The notes under the pieces were generated by a model that saw nothing but the letters and a program-made list of their open reading frames with translations, was not told the origin of the DNA and searched no databases. A program made the position numbers and the translations under genes. From JAAYJR01 sp964563975 (lineage in GTDB: Bacteria; Bacteroidota; Bacteroidia; Bacteroidales; Prolixibacteraceae), in assembly GCA_964563975.1 (NCBI GenBank), contig CAZLZJ010000009.1, positions 1-49,032 of the forward strand: a DNA stretch of 49,032 nucleotides, written 5' to 3'. This document shows, in pieces, positions 18,001 through 27,290 of the stretch; within the stretch, counting starts at the first letter, position 1, and each line of letters starts with the position of its first letter.

Positions 18001-21000
18001 CAAGTGATTTTGAAACTTCAAATATTGAATTTATTGAGTTCTGGATGATGGATCCGTTTGTATATGACACGCTTGATCAGCATTCCGGGGGTGACCTCTA
18101 TTTTAATCTTGGTGATATATCGGAAGATATATTGAAAGATGGTCGTAAGTCATTTGAAAACGGACTTCCGGTGAGTGACCTGTTAAGCAATGTAGATACA
18201 ACCGTTTGGGGAAGGGTATCAACATTGCAATCACTTGTTAACGCCTTTGACAACAATCCCGAGTCAAGGAAATATCAGGATATAGGTTTTGACGGACTTA
18301 ATGATGAAGATGAAAGATCTTTTTTTAAAGATTACCTTGACCGGCTTAGAGACTTAGTTTATGATGATGTCTTTGAAAAGTTTTATGATGACCCCTCGGG
18401 CGACAATTATCATTATTTCCGGGGAACAGATTATGATCATAAGGAGCTAAGTATTCTTGAAAGATATAAAAGGTTTAACGGGCCGGACGGTAATTCTCCC
18501 ACCACAGAAATGTCGCCTGAATCTTATCCTACATCTGCATCTTCCATACCTGATATTGAAGATATAAATAATGATAATACTCTTAATGAGAATGAACGTT
18601 ATTATCAGTACCGGGTAAGTATGAGGAAGAAAGATATGCAACTCGGGCAAAATTATATAACCGATATCAAGGAGAGCCGGGTTAAGCTGAAGAATGGGCA
18701 GATTGGCGATATCAGATGGTATCAGTTTAAGATCCCCGTTAGAGATCCGGATCAGATAATCGGCAATATCCGTGATTTTAAGTCAATTCGCTTTTTAAGG
18801 CTCTTTTTAAGGGGATTTGAAGATCCGGCAGTTTTACGTTTTGCTACAATGGACCTGGTAAGGGCTGACTGGCGTCGCTATACCAAGGCGGTAGGGGAGG
18901 AAGGTGTTTTATCTCCCAATGCCAACTTTGATGTTTCAGCAGTGAATATTGAGGAAAACGGAAGCAGGGAACCGGTAAATTATATATTACCTCCCGGGAT
19001 CACCAGAGTTATTGATCCTACAAATCCACAGCTCAGGCAACTTAACGAACAGTCTATGGTGATGAGAGTAACCGAATTGGAACAAGGTGATGCCAGGGCT
19101 GCTTATAAATCTATCTATATGGATTTCAGGAGGTATAAGAGACTAAAAGTTGAAGTTCATGCCGAAGAGATTACAGAGTATCCGTTAAATGATGATGAAC
19201 TCCATTTTTTCCTGAGGATAGGGTCCGATTATAATTTTAACTATTATGAATATGAGGTGCCTCTTAAACTTACTCCACCCGGAAGATATAATGGTGAAAT
19301 AGAGAGCGACAGATATATGGTTTGGCCTGATGAAAACCGGCTTGACATACCCTTAGAGATATTCACTAACCTAAAGCTGGAGCGTAATGATGAGGTTAGA
19401 AAGGCAGGATCTTCCGTGAATATTCAGGATGTTTATGAGTCGGTGCATCGGGGGTGGAATAAAGACAAAAACAGAATTAAAATTAAAGGTTCCCCTAATC
19501 TTGGAAATGTACAGGTAGTTATGATGGGCATTCGCCATAAGCGGGGGCAACTTAATACCGGTCCGAAATCAGTAGAGGTGTGGATTAATGAAATGAGACT
19601 GACCGATTTTGATGAAAGCGGAGGCTGGGCTGCAAATGCCAGATTAACTGCCAGGCTTGCCGATCTGGGCAGTGTTACTGTTGCCGGTCGCACACGTTCT
19701 TCAGGATTTGGCAGTCTCAGTCAGAATATTAACAGTCGTCAGTTAGAAGACCTTTATGAAATAGATGTTGCTTCCACTTTAGAGTTGGGAAAATTTTTCC
19801 CGGAGAAAGCAGGTGTGCGCCTTCCGCTATATTATGGTTATTCACGAAGTGTTGCAAATCCAAAATATAATCCGTTAGAACCTGATATTGAAATGAATGA
19901 GTCATTGAAAAGAGCCGATTCAAGAGACTTGCGCGACTCCCTTAAACTTATTTCCCAGGATTTGATAACCAGGAAAAGTATTAATTTCACTAATGTCAGG
20001 GTTGAGCCACAGCGTGAAAAGACCAAAACTTATTTGTGGGATCCGGAGAATTTTGCAGTATCTTACTCTTATAATGAAATATTAAAAAGAAATATTAACA
20101 CTGAATTTAACCTTGATAAGCTGTATAGAGGTATGTTCTCATACAACTATTCAAGCAGGTCCAAGCTTATACAGCCTTTTAACAATGTAGGGTTTTTGAA
20201 AAAAGGGCCACTTAAACTTCTGGGAGATTTTAATTTTTATCCTGTTCCTGCCCAGATATCGTACAGGACCGATTTGACCAGACGTTATCATGAAATCCAG
20301 ACAAGGAATGTTACTAATCCGGATTTTATTCTTCCTGCAACATATGAGAAGGATTTTTTGTGGAATAGATTTTTTGATCTGAGGTATGATCTGACCCGCT
20401 CGCTTAAAGTCGATTTTTCTTCAATGGGCGTATCGCGTATTGACGAGCCGGAAGGCAGGATAAACCGGGATATGGACGAATATCAGATGCTGAAAGATTC
20501 TATAATGACCAATTTGCTCAGCTTAGGAAGGCCTACTCTTTATAATCATAATATAAATGTAAATTATACAGTACCTATAAACCGTATTAAGTTATTAAAT
20601 TTTGTAAGCTCATCGGTACGTTATCAGGGAACTTATAACTGGCAGGCAGGACCAATTACTGCTGATACAATCAGATTGGGTAACAGGGTTGAAAATTCGC
20701 GAAATATTCAGCTTACCGGCAATGTTAATCTGCAAACATTGTATAATAAGGTGCCATATTTCCAGGAGCTGAATCAGAAGTTTCGAAGAACAGGCAGGGG
20801 CAGGTATAGCCTGAGCCAGCGTTATGGAGGTGACACAACAAGGGATCAGGCAGCAGAACCGCCTCCTGCCGAAGAGAAAACTTTTGAGTCGACTGTCAAC
20901 CTTTCTGCAGGTAAACCTCTGGCCTTGGCACATAAGCTGAACACTAAAAAAGTCAGAGTGGTTGTTGTGACTACTGAAGGGGAGCCTGTTAAAGGCAGCC

Positions 21001-22556
21001 TGAATATCGTTGATGTAAATAATATTGAGTTTACGCCGGTTACAGATGTCCGGCAGGCTAAAGTTACAATAATGGGAAAACCCGGAGATCAGTCATTTAT
21101 GAAAGATCTTCTTGATCTTACAACAAGAGTGCTTATCGGGGTGCGTACTTTATCGGTAAATTACAGCATTAACGGAGGAACGGTGCTCCCCGGATATCTT
21201 CCTGAACCTCGCTTGTTTGGTGCAGGTGATTACAGTCCTGAAAGTAATATGTTTGGAGGGAATTCAGGCAGCAGCTTTGCACCGGGTATGCCTTTTCTGT
21301 TAGGCTGGCAAAACTATAATTTTGCAAAGCGGGCTGCATCAAAAGGGTGGGTAACAACCGACTCTCTGTTGAATATGCCATATCTTGTAACAAAGAATGA
21401 ACGCATTTCCCTCCGGGCAATGATAGAACCTTTGCCTGATCTGCGAATAGATATCACTGCCGACAGATCATTCTCCAAAAATATAAGTGAGTTTTATAAT
21501 TATGATCCACGTGAGAGTGATTTTTTTGCTAACAGTTTTACTGAAACCGGAAATTTTTCCATGTCAACCTTTACCTGGGGTACTGCTTTTTTCGCAATGG
21601 GAAAAGGAGATGTTCACAGGTCTGAAGCATTTGAAAATATGAAAGAATACAGGTTGATAGTAGCAAAAAGACTTGCAGCCCGGCGAGTGGCAAATCCTGC
21701 TTTTAATTATGATCCCGGCAGGATAAATCCCGAAACAGGATTTCCGGAAGGATATGGACCAAACTCGGTAGAGGTGCTTGTGCCTGCTTTCCTTGCTGCC
21801 TATCAGAATAAAGATCCACACTCCGTATCGCTGAGTTTGTTTCCGTCTATTAAATTTATCAGGCCTAACTGGAGAATTCAATATGAAGGAATGGTTTCAA
21901 AAATTCCCGGTCTTAACAGGATCATGCGATCATTGAATTTTACACATGTTTATCGTTCAAGCTATAATATCGGATCATTTTTAACAAATCTGAACTACTA
22001 TGAACAAAGTGACGGGTTTAGTTATGTCAGGGATATTGCAAATAATTTTATTACCCCTTTCGATTTTAATTCGGTTAATATAATGGAAACATTTTCTCCT
22101 CTGATCAATCTGGATATTATGTGGCTGAGCGATTTTACTACCCGGGGAGAACTTAAACGATCAAGAAACCTAACCCTTTCATTTGCTAATAATCAAATAA
22201 TTGAAGTTTTAAGCAATGAATATACAGTAGGGGCAGGGTACAGGTTTACAAATATGGATCTGATTATAAAAACAAAAAGTTCGCAGCGTTCCTATTCAAA
22301 TGACCTTAATCTGAGAGCCGACCTTTCTTATAGAAAAAATAAAACAGTTTTAAGAAAGATAGTTGAAAATGATGATCAGATAACGGCAGGACAAAGTGCA
22401 TTCACTATAAAAACTACAGCAGATTATATGCTGAGCGACAGATTTCAACTAAGGTTATTCTTTGATAAAATACTTAATAATCCATTTACATCACTCTCAT
22501 TTCCGACATCAAACACAAATGTGGGAGTAAGTTTCAGGTTTACACTTGCACAATAA
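15051..22556 (+). CDS. sprA: T9SS outer-membrane translocon SprA/Sov
   Basis: A giant 2501-residue outer-membrane protein. In Flavobacterium johnsoniae SprA forms a very large single-chain beta-barrel through which type IX cargo passes; Sov is the Porphyromonas name. The N-terminus has a signal peptide (about 1-28, ending GNGHAGE). Family-typical blocks include LTIGGEAFNRIFGG, SFGYQMNSTENPAIPERLR, NYNTEATFDYENKM, IKRIEAGNVSLPL and ATFDYENK near the start, and GVSFRFTLAQ at the end. The C-terminal aromatic residue is displaced by AQ, but the last strand is amphipathic. The size, the blocks and the ruvA neighbour make the call firm. Three other T9SS-associated genes lie within the next 17 kb. 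Confidence 0.95.
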   Translation: MKLARIFKREYTLYILISMLAICGNGHAGELISDYYQFQDTLRIDTTGKLPFPFKDQPAFGHTPKDSVNIFLNKPDNINYEIEYDAETGQYIFYEKVGKLNYRLPQTMTLDNYIDYDFEKSVKEYWKQRSNLHYLEQRESLIPKLTIGGEAFNRIFGGNVVNIQPQGYVEVSFGYQMNSTENPAIPERLRKVPAFDFDEKIQMNVMGQIGTKMNMRVNYNTEATFDYENKMNLEYTGDEDEIIKRIEAGNVSLPLNGTLITGASNLFGVKAEMQFGRLTLTTLFSQHKGETQTVETEGGAQITNFEISAADYDANRHFFLSQYFRDNYDKWLQNTAVPLSSVTINKIEIWVTNKSSNFNESRNIIAFQDLGEHDPHIFNEIPDFQENYGLPYPENVFPHNNANRLYQEMNSTYNGIRDSRQITSIMSQFSPGFVGGQDFEKVDQARKLSPSEYTINERLGYISLNTALNADEVLAVAFSYTSSGKIFQVGEFSTDGVEAPQTLVLKLIKGTNLSPGLPTWDLMMKNIYNLDTYQLTNDEFILNIVYQNDSTGTYINYLPEGRIKGHILLEVMNLDKLNKQLDPYKDGIFDYIEGITVNSGKGRIIFPVLEPFGKVLADSLQDPVLIGKYVFSSLYDSTQIMAAQDAEHNKFRLVGSYKGAAGSDIALGALNLAQGSVKVSAGGRELIENIDYTVDYTLGQVRIINQALLEAGTPIRVSTESEDLFTMQRKTLLGTHANYAFSDNFNVGATALYMHERPLTQKVNYGEDPISNLMVGFDTRWAKENMLLTKLVDLLPFYSTKTPSSIDFEAEVAQLIPGHSNVIEKSGNAYIDDFEGTKTSIDLKARQSWVLASTPQFQENIFPEANLNNALEYGFNRALLAWYIIDPLLLRNTSLTPNHIKNDKNQQSNHFVREVFEQEIFPAKETPRGEPTNIPVLDLAFYPSERGPYNYDTRPGIFSAGINSDGTLVDPQSRWGGIMRSIETSDFETSNIEFIEFWMMDPFVYDTLDQHSGGDLYFNLGDISEDILKDGRKSFENGLPVSDLLSNVDTTVWGRVSTLQSLVNAFDNNPESRKYQDIGFDGLNDEDERSFFKDYLDRLRDLVYDDVFEKFYDDPSGDNYHYFRGTDYDHKELSILERYKRFNGPDGNSPTTEMSPESYPTSASSIPDIEDINNDNTLNENERYYQYRVSMRKKDMQLGQNYITDIKESRVKLKNGQIGDIRWYQFKIPVRDPDQIIGNIRDFKSIRFLRLFLRGFEDPAVLRFATMDLVRADWRRYTKAVGEEGVLSPNANFDVSAVNIEENGSREPVNYILPPGITRVIDPTNPQLRQLNEQSMVMRVTELEQGDARAAYKSIYMDFRRYKRLKVEVHAEEITEYPLNDDELHFFLRIGSDYNFNYYEYEVPLKLTPPGRYNGEIESDRYMVWPDENRLDIPLEIFTNLKLERNDEVRKAGSSVNIQDVYESVHRGWNKDKNRIKIKGSPNLGNVQVVMMGIRHKRGQLNTGPKSVEVWINEMRLTDFDESGGWAANARLTARLADLGSVTVAGRTRSSGFGSLSQNINSRQLEDLYEIDVASTLELGKFFPEKAGVRLPLYYGYSRSVANPKYNPLEPDIEMNESLKRADSRDLRDSLKLISQDLITRKSINFTNVRVEPQREKTKTYLWDPENFAVSYSYNEILKRNINTEFNLDKLYRGMFSYNYSSRSKLIQPFNNVGFLKKGPLKLLGDFNFYPVPAQISYRTDLTRRYHEIQTRNVTNPDFILPATYEKDFLWNRFFDLRYDLTRSLKVDFSSMGVSRIDEPEGRINRDMDEYQMLKDSIMTNLLSLGRPTLYNHNINVNYTVPINRIKLLNFVSSSVRYQGTYNWQAGPITADTIRLGNRVENSRNIQLTGNVNLQTLYNKVPYFQELNQKFRRTGRGRYSLSQRYGGDTTRDQAAEPPPAEEKTFESTVNLSAGKPLALAHKLNTKKVRVVVVTTEGEPVKGSLNIVDVNNIEFTPVTDVRQAKVTIMGKPGDQSFMKDLLDLTTRVLIGVRTLSVNYSINGGTVLPGYLPEPRLFGAGDYSPESNMFGGNSGSSFAPGMPFLLGWQNYNFAKRAASKGWVTTDSLLNMPYLVTKNERISLRAMIEPLPDLRIDITADRSFSKNISEFYNYDPRESDFFANSFTETGNFSMSTFTWGTAFFAMGKGDVHRSEAFENMKEYRLIVAKRLAARRVANPAFNYDPGRINPETGFPEGYGPNSVEVLVPAFLAAYQNKDPHSVSLSLFPSIKFIRPNWRIQYEGMVSKIPGLNRIMRSLNFTHVYRSSYNIGSFLTNLNYYEQSDGFSYVRDIANNFITPFDFNSVNIMETFSPLINLDIMWLSDFTTRGELKRSRNLTLSFANNQIIEVLSNEYTVGAGYRFTNMDLIIKTKSSQRSYSNDLNLRADLSYRKNKTVLRKIVENDDQITAGQSAFTIKTTADYMLSDRFQLRLFFDKILNNPFTSLSFPTSNTNVGVSFRFTLAQ

Positions 22557-22678
22557 AACAGGGTAATAAAGACAAATTGGTATTAAATGTTAATTAGTGT
22601 TAAACTCCCATAATTGATGCACTTTTATTGAGAAATTGACGTTATCTTAATACCAGATTAATAATAAACTTACATATT

Positions 22679-22870
22679 ATGCTGGATTACGCAAAAGTAA
22701 TTTTACCAAAGGTAAGTTTTAGTGAACAACTATTTAAAAAAGAGTTGATTAAATGTATTAATTGGCTTGAGCCGTCAGAAGTAAAGAAGCTCCGTGAGTG
22801 GTGCTTTTTAACTTTTAAAGAGATTTATCCAGATTTGCTGAAAGAAGTGTTTTCTTCTGTAGCAGCGTGA
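22679..22870 (+). CDS. Small conserved protein, unknown
   Basis: A 63-residue cytoplasmic protein starting MLDYAKVILPKVSFSEQLF and containing a WLEPSEVKKLREWC helix. Short proteins with this start (LEYAKxILPKVSFS) are widespread in Bacteroidota, as I recall, with no assigned role. It is predicted to be all-helical and has no signal or membrane segment. It is followed 7 nt later by a strong bidirectional terminator, which supports a stand-alone transcript. Confidence 0.75.
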   Translation: MLDYAKVILPKVSFSEQLFKKELIKCINWLEPSEVKKLREWCFLTFKEIYPDLLKEVFSSVAA

Positions 22871-22877
22871 CTAAAAC

Positions 22878-22913
22878 GGGGCATATTTCACGATTTATAT
22901 GCCCCTTAATTTT
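22878..22913 (+). terminator. Bidirectional Rho-independent terminator
   Basis: A perfect 9-bp stem GGGGCATAT/ATATGCCCC (22878-22886 and 22897-22905) with a 10-base loop is followed by TTAATTTTAT on plus and by GTTTTAG on minus. It separates the plus-strand small gene from the convergent sugar isomerase gene. Confidence 0.85.
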
Positions 22914-22937
22914 ATATACAGAGCCTTTCAAATTATT

Positions 22938-23855
22938 TTATGCAATAAATTGTTTAATATAATTACGGCTGGTAATCAGTGCAGCTTCAATATCCTCAGG
23001 TGATCTTTCAAAAGCTTTGTCCTCAACTTCAATACATATCGGCCCGCGATATCCGATTGATGTTAAAGCTGAAAAAAATCCCCGCCAGTCAACATCTCCA
23101 AGTCCGGGTATTTTTGGTGTATGATATTCGAGAGGATATGCCATAATACCCACTCTGTCTAATTTATCACGATCTAATTTAACATCTTTAAGGTGAATGT
23201 GGAAGATTTTATTTTTAAACTCATATATTGGTTTCACCTCATTCATTTGCATCCATACCATATGAGAAGGATCATAATTTAGTCCGAATGCTTCGCTGGG
23301 AATAATTTTAAACATCTTTTCCCATATTGCCGGAGAGATGGCCAGATTTTTGCCTCCGGGCCATTCATCTTTTGTAAAAAGCATCGGGCAGTTTTCAATG
23401 CCTAATTTCACATTGTTCTCCTCGGCTGTTCTAACAATACCCGGCCATACAGATTTAAAATTATTCAGGTTTTCTTCAATTGTTTTTGAAGGATCGCGGC
23501 CAATAAATGTATTTACAACAGGTATTTGCAGACCGGAGGCAGTTATTATCACTTTTTTTATATGTTCTATGAACAGATCGGAATGTTTTTTGTCAGGGTC
23601 AAGAGGATTGGGATAATAACCAAGGGCTGAAATGTAAATATTGTTCTTTTTAAGGGTCTCTTTGATGTATAATATTTCTTTCTCAGTAATATTGTCAACA
23701 TCAATATGGGTTACACCTGCATACCGCCGTTCTGCCTTGCCTTTTGGCCAGCACATTATCTCGACACATTTAAACCGGTTTTTGGAAGCAAACTCTATAA
23801 CTTCGGTAAAATTTCTTTCTGCAAGAATAGCACTTACAAATCCTATATCTAACAT
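22938..23855 (-). CDS. Sugar phosphate isomerase/epimerase family TIM barrel
   Basis: A 305-residue AP-endonuclease-2-like TIM barrel of the xylose isomerase-like superfamily. Metal-ligand positions are visible as Glu154 (GIENCP), Asp195 and His198 (NYDPSHMVW), His221 (FHIHLKD) and Glu276/278 (ICIEVEDK). It lacks a signal peptide. Members act on free or phosphorylated sugars, inositols or related polyols, and the exact substrate cannot be read from sequence. It starts 29 nt after the HU-SPOR gene and is probably cotranscribed with it, though a functional link is not obvious. Confidence 0.85.
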   Translation of the reverse strand: MLDIGFVSAILAERNFTEVIEFASKNRFKCVEIMCWPKGKAERRYAGVTHIDVDNITEKEILYIKETLKKNNIYISALGYYPNPLDPDKKHSDLFIEHIKKVIITASGLQIPVVNTFIGRDPSKTIEENLNNFKSVWPGIVRTAEENNVKLGIENCPMLFTKDEWPGGKNLAISPAIWEKMFKIIPSEAFGLNYDPSHMVWMQMNEVKPIYEFKNKIFHIHLKDVKLDRDKLDRVGIMAYPLEYHTPKIPGLGDVDWRGFFSALTSIGYRGPICIEVEDKAFERSPEDIEAALITSRNYIKQFIA

Positions 23856-23884
23856 GATGATTTAGTTTATATTAAGTAAAATAT

Positions 23885-24868
23885 TTATTCCGGGATCAAT
23901 ATCCAGACACCCGAGTCCGGATATTTGTCCAAAAACTTAATCTGGGCAATATAAGCCTCTTTTTCAGTATTGAACTTACCTATTCCTACAATATAAAAGT
24001 TTCCCTCTTTTTTGAGATGAAAAGGTTCATAACCTTTCTCTTTCATCTGTTGAAAATATTTTTTTGCATTCTCTTCTTCTTTAAAGCTGCCTCCAATAAG
24101 ATAATATTCAGATGTATCAGGGGTAATCCGGCTATCTGGCGTGGCAGTATGAGTTATTTGGGTTGTGTCAGCTGAAATGGCTTTAACAGTATCGGTTATG
24201 ATTGTATCAATTGATGCCGGCAACTCTTGAATACTATAAGATGGAGGTGTAGGGTCAATTTTGATTTTTACGGATTGAATGCCGTCTGCTTCTTTTTTTC
24301 TGAAGAGATAAATACCCAATGCTATTAGTATTGCCGGTATCAGAATGATGAATGGCCGCAGGATAAATCTGCGAAAATCTGAACGCTTATTGTTGTTATA
24401 AAGTTCCTTAAGTTTATTTTGTTGAGATTCAGAACTTTGAAGGTGAGTCTCTTTTTCACTGTATAAAGTAACAGGTTCAAGTCCGAAACTATCAGTTAAA
24501 AAATTAAGCGAAGGGACAGGCTCAAAGCACAAAATACCTTTATCGTCATGATATAAAGTTCCGGTTTCTTCAATTGTAACTTTCTCACCTTTATCAAGAT
24601 TATACAATATTTTATCGCAAATTTTTTCTAATTTTCCAACAGCCTTACGATGAGAAATATGCTCTTCGCCGGCAATCATGCCTGTTAGAAGTCCTCCGTT
24701 ATTTTTGATATTTTCATTGAATGACACTACTTTCGAAGGGGGATGCAATTGCCCCGTCTTATCATCCATATATGCCGGTTTATAAACCGAAACAAAAGCT
24801 CCTAATCCGGGCACGATTACTATATTATGCTCCTGTAATAACTTTTTAATGTATCTGCCTATATCCAC
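23885..24868 (-). CDS. HU-CCDC81 and SPOR domain membrane protein
   Basis: A 327-residue inner-membrane protein. The N-terminal half (about 1-125) matches the HU-CCDC81 module of Bacteroidota (DIGRYIKKLLQEHNIVIVPGLGAFV, then VVSFNENIKNNGGLL). One transmembrane helix lies at about 169-189. A linker rich in Pro, Thr and Asp leads to a SPOR domain at about 254-325 (YYLIGGSFKEEENAKKYF, FYIVGIGKF). SPOR domains bind denuded peptidoglycan at division sites, so it may link a cytoplasmic HU-like module to the septal wall. It is divergent from galE, with 138 nt between the two starts. Confidence 0.85.
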   Translation of the reverse strand: MDIGRYIKKLLQEHNIVIVPGLGAFVSVYKPAYMDDKTGQLHPPSKVVSFNENIKNNGGLLTGMIAGEEHISHRKAVGKLEKICDKILYNLDKGEKVTIEETGTLYHDDKGILCFEPVPSLNFLTDSFGLEPVTLYSEKETHLQSSESQQNKLKELYNNNKRSDFRRFILRPFIILIPAILIALGIYLFRKKEADGIQSVKIKIDPTPPSYSIQELPASIDTIITDTVKAISADTTQITHTATPDSRITPDTSEYYLIGGSFKEEENAKKYFQQMKEKGYEPFHLKKEGNFYIVGIGKFNTEKEAYIAQIKFLDKYPDSGVWILIPE

Positions 24869-25006
24869 TTTTCACCATTTTATTGTGTAAATTTAACAAA
24901 ACATCTTTTGAAGTATGAATTAATATTGTTTAAAAATTAAAACAGCTTTGAGATAATCATTAACAGTGGTTATAAATTTTTAAATTTACAAAATATTACT
25001 TTAGAT

Positions 25007-26032
25007 ATGAAAAAGACGATTTTGGTAACAGGAGGTACAGGTTATATAGGATCTCATACAGTTGTTGAGCTACAGCAGGCAGGTTATGATGTGTCGGTAG
25101 TTGACAACCTGTCGAACTCAAATATGGAGGTTCTTGATAATATTGAAAAGATTACAGGAAAAAGGCCTCTGTTTGAAAAAATTGATCTTTCAGAACGGGA
25201 GAAAACTATTGATTTTTTTAAACGTAACCCTGATATTTTTGCGATCATACATTTTGCCGCTTCAAAATCTGTTGGGGAGTCGGTTGAAAAACCGCTTCTC
25301 TATTATCGCAATAATCTTGTTTCATTGATGAATTTATTAGAGTGCCAGATTAAATTTGATATTTGGAATATTGTTTTTTCATCATCCTGCACAGTATACG
25401 GACAACCTGATCATTTGCCCGTCACTGAAACTACTCCCCGAAAGGATGCTGAATCACCTTACGGCAATACCAAAAGAGTGAATGAAGATATTTTGCGTGA
25501 TACAATAGTTGCAAATCCCGGCTTGAAAGGAATTGCTCTTCGTTATTTTAATCCTGTGGGTGCCCACCCATCTGCTTTTATTGGAGAGCTGCCTGTTGGT
25601 ATACCTCAAAACCTGGTGCCATTTATTACACAGACTGCTGCGGGCATTCGTGAAGAGTTGCATATTTTTGGTGATGATTATGATACACCCGATGGGTCGG
25701 CAATAAGAGATTATATTAATGTTACTGATTTGTCAAAAGCTCATATTGTTGCAATTGAGCGGCTTCTTGAAGGAAAAAACAAGCAGGATTATGAAGTGTT
25801 TAATCTGGGAACAGGGCGAGGAGTCTCGGTATTAGAGATGGTTAAGACTTTTGAAAAAGCTACCGGAGTTAAGGTGAAATATAAGGTTGTTGGGAGAAGA
25901 CCCGGTGATATTGAGAAGATATGGGCTGATACTTCTTATGCTAACAGGGAACTTGGATGGAAGGCTGTGGCCGGACCGGAAGAGACACTTCGCTCAGCAT
26001 GGGAGTGGGAAAAAAATATTCGCGGAATATAA
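25007..26032 (+). CDS. galE: UDP-glucose 4-epimerase
   Basis: Interconverts UDP-glucose and UDP-galactose using bound NAD. The 341-residue extended short-chain dehydrogenase has GGTGYIGSH (GxxGxxG at 9-15), the catalytic YxxxK as Tyr152 and Lys156 (SPYGNTK), Ser126/127 before it, and GALE-like LRYFNPVGAHPS and DGSAIRDYINVTDL. Length is normal. It lies 156 nt upstream of rmlB, both making nucleotide sugars for surface polysaccharide. The ATG follows an AT-rich leader without a clear Shine-Dalgarno sequence. Confidence 0.95.
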   Translation: MKKTILVTGGTGYIGSHTVVELQQAGYDVSVVDNLSNSNMEVLDNIEKITGKRPLFEKIDLSEREKTIDFFKRNPDIFAIIHFAASKSVGESVEKPLLYYRNNLVSLMNLLECQIKFDIWNIVFSSSCTVYGQPDHLPVTETTPRKDAESPYGNTKRVNEDILRDTIVANPGLKGIALRYFNPVGAHPSAFIGELPVGIPQNLVPFITQTAAGIREELHIFGDDYDTPDGSAIRDYINVTDLSKAHIVAIERLLEGKNKQDYEVFNLGTGRGVSVLEMVKTFEKATGVKVKYKVVGRRPGDIEKIWADTSYANRELGWKAVAGPEETLRSAWEWEKNIRGI

Positions 26033-26107
26033 TCATAAAATAAAAAAGTTACAGCTGTAGAAGCTGCAATTAAATACTGAAATACCAAATTTAAAGTTCG
26101 CCTCAGA

Positions 26108-26188
26108 AAAAATGCAGGTGAGGTTTAAGGGGTAATATTCTTTTATATAAATAATTGAATTTTAAATGTTTAATTAAATTATATTCGA
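26108..26188 (+). repeat. 81-bp upstream element, copy 2
   Basis: Gapless match to 1482-1562 with ten mismatches. This copy ends exactly one base before the rmlB ATG at 26189. TTG at 26155-26157 and TATATTCG at 26180-26187 are 22 bases apart, close to a Bacteroidota promoter but imperfect, and the first is not kept in copy 1. It contains no open reading frame. Confidence 0.75.
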
Positions 26189-27235
26189 ATGAAAGTTCTA
26201 ATTACCGGAGGTGCCGGGTTTATTGGCTCACACGTGGTACGGCTGTTTGTGAATAAGTATCCGGAATATAAAATAGTAAACCTCGATAAACTCACTTATG
26301 CGGGTAACCTTGCCAATCTTAAAGATGTTGAGACTAAGGTTAATTATAAATTTATTAAAGGAGATATAACCGATAGTGATTTTATTATGGAGCTGTTTAA
26401 TAAAGAACAGTTTGACGGGGTAATCCATCTGGCTGCCGAATCGCATGTAGATCGCTCAATTTCCAATCCAATTGCTTTTGTATATACCAATGTAGTAGGC
26501 ACTGTTAATCTTCTTAATGCCGCTAAGAATATATGGACAGACCATATTACAAAACTTTTTTATCATATTTCAACAGATGAGGTGTACGGGTCGCTGGGGT
26601 TACAGGGTTTTTTTACTGAAAAAACCTGTTATGATCCTCACAGCCCCTATTCTGCATCAAAAGCCGGTTCTGATCATTTTGTGCGCGCATACCATGATAC
26701 ATACGGATTGCCGGTGGTAATTTCAAACTGTTCCAATAATTATGGATCTTATCAGTTTCCTGAAAAATTAATACCTCTTTTTATTAATAATATTAAGCAC
26801 AATAAACCATTGCCCGTATATGGCAAGGGGGAGAATATAAGGGATTGGCTTTGGGTGGAGGATCATGCTGCTGCCATAGATCTTATTTTTCATCATGGCA
26901 GAAAGGGTCAGACATATAATATTGGAGGATTTAATGAGTGGAAGAATATAGATCTTATAAGATTGGTTTGTCGGATTATGGACAGAAAATTAGGCCGGCC
27001 GGCCGGCCGGTCTGAGAAGCTTATTACTTTTGTGAAGGACAGAGCAGGGCACGATCTTCGTTATGCCATTGATGCAACCAAACTAAAAAGCGAGCTTGGC
27101 TGGACACCTTCTTTGCAGTTTGAAGAAGGAATAGAAAAAACAATCGATTGGTATCTTAACAATGAGGAGTGGCTGCGGAATGTAACATCAGGTGAGTATC
27201 AAAAATATTATAATGAACAGTACCGGAACAGATAG
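26189..27235 (+). CDS. rmlB: dTDP-glucose 4,6-dehydratase
   Basis: Converts dTDP-glucose to dTDP-4-keto-6-deoxyglucose, the entry to dTDP-rhamnose and related sugars. The 348 residues show GGAGFIGSH (NAD-binding), the TDE triad Thr129-Asp130-Glu131 (STDEVYG), the catalytic Tyr154 and Lys158 (SPYSASK), and RDWLWVEDH. rmlA, rmlC and rmlD are not in the window. Codons 269-274 contain a (GGCC)4GG tract at 26993-27010, conspicuous in this AT-rich DNA. The gene begins directly after copy 2 of the 81-bp element. Confidence 0.95.
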   Translation: MKVLITGGAGFIGSHVVRLFVNKYPEYKIVNLDKLTYAGNLANLKDVETKVNYKFIKGDITDSDFIMELFNKEQFDGVIHLAAESHVDRSISNPIAFVYTNVVGTVNLLNAAKNIWTDHITKLFYHISTDEVYGSLGLQGFFTEKTCYDPHSPYSASKAGSDHFVRAYHDTYGLPVVISNCSNNYGSYQFPEKLIPLFINNIKHNKPLPVYGKGENIRDWLWVEDHAAAIDLIFHHGRKGQTYNIGGFNEWKNIDLIRLVCRIMDRKLGRPAGRSEKLITFVKDRAGHDLRYAIDATKLKSELGWTPSLQFEEGIEKTIDWYLNNEEWLRNVTSGEYQKYYNEQYRNR

Positions 27236-27252
27236 TACTTTTTTATATGGCA

Positions 27253-27273
27253 CTGTTCATCATAATTGAACAG
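27253..27273. other. Perfect stem-loop between rmlB and pgk
   Basis: CTGTTCA (27253-27259) and TGAACAG (27267-27273) form a perfect 7-bp stem with a 7-base loop in the 55-bp space between two convergent genes. Neither side carries a clear T run, so it is at best a weak terminator. Confidence 0.35.
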
Positions 27274-27290
27274 GATAAGCCGGCGGATTA

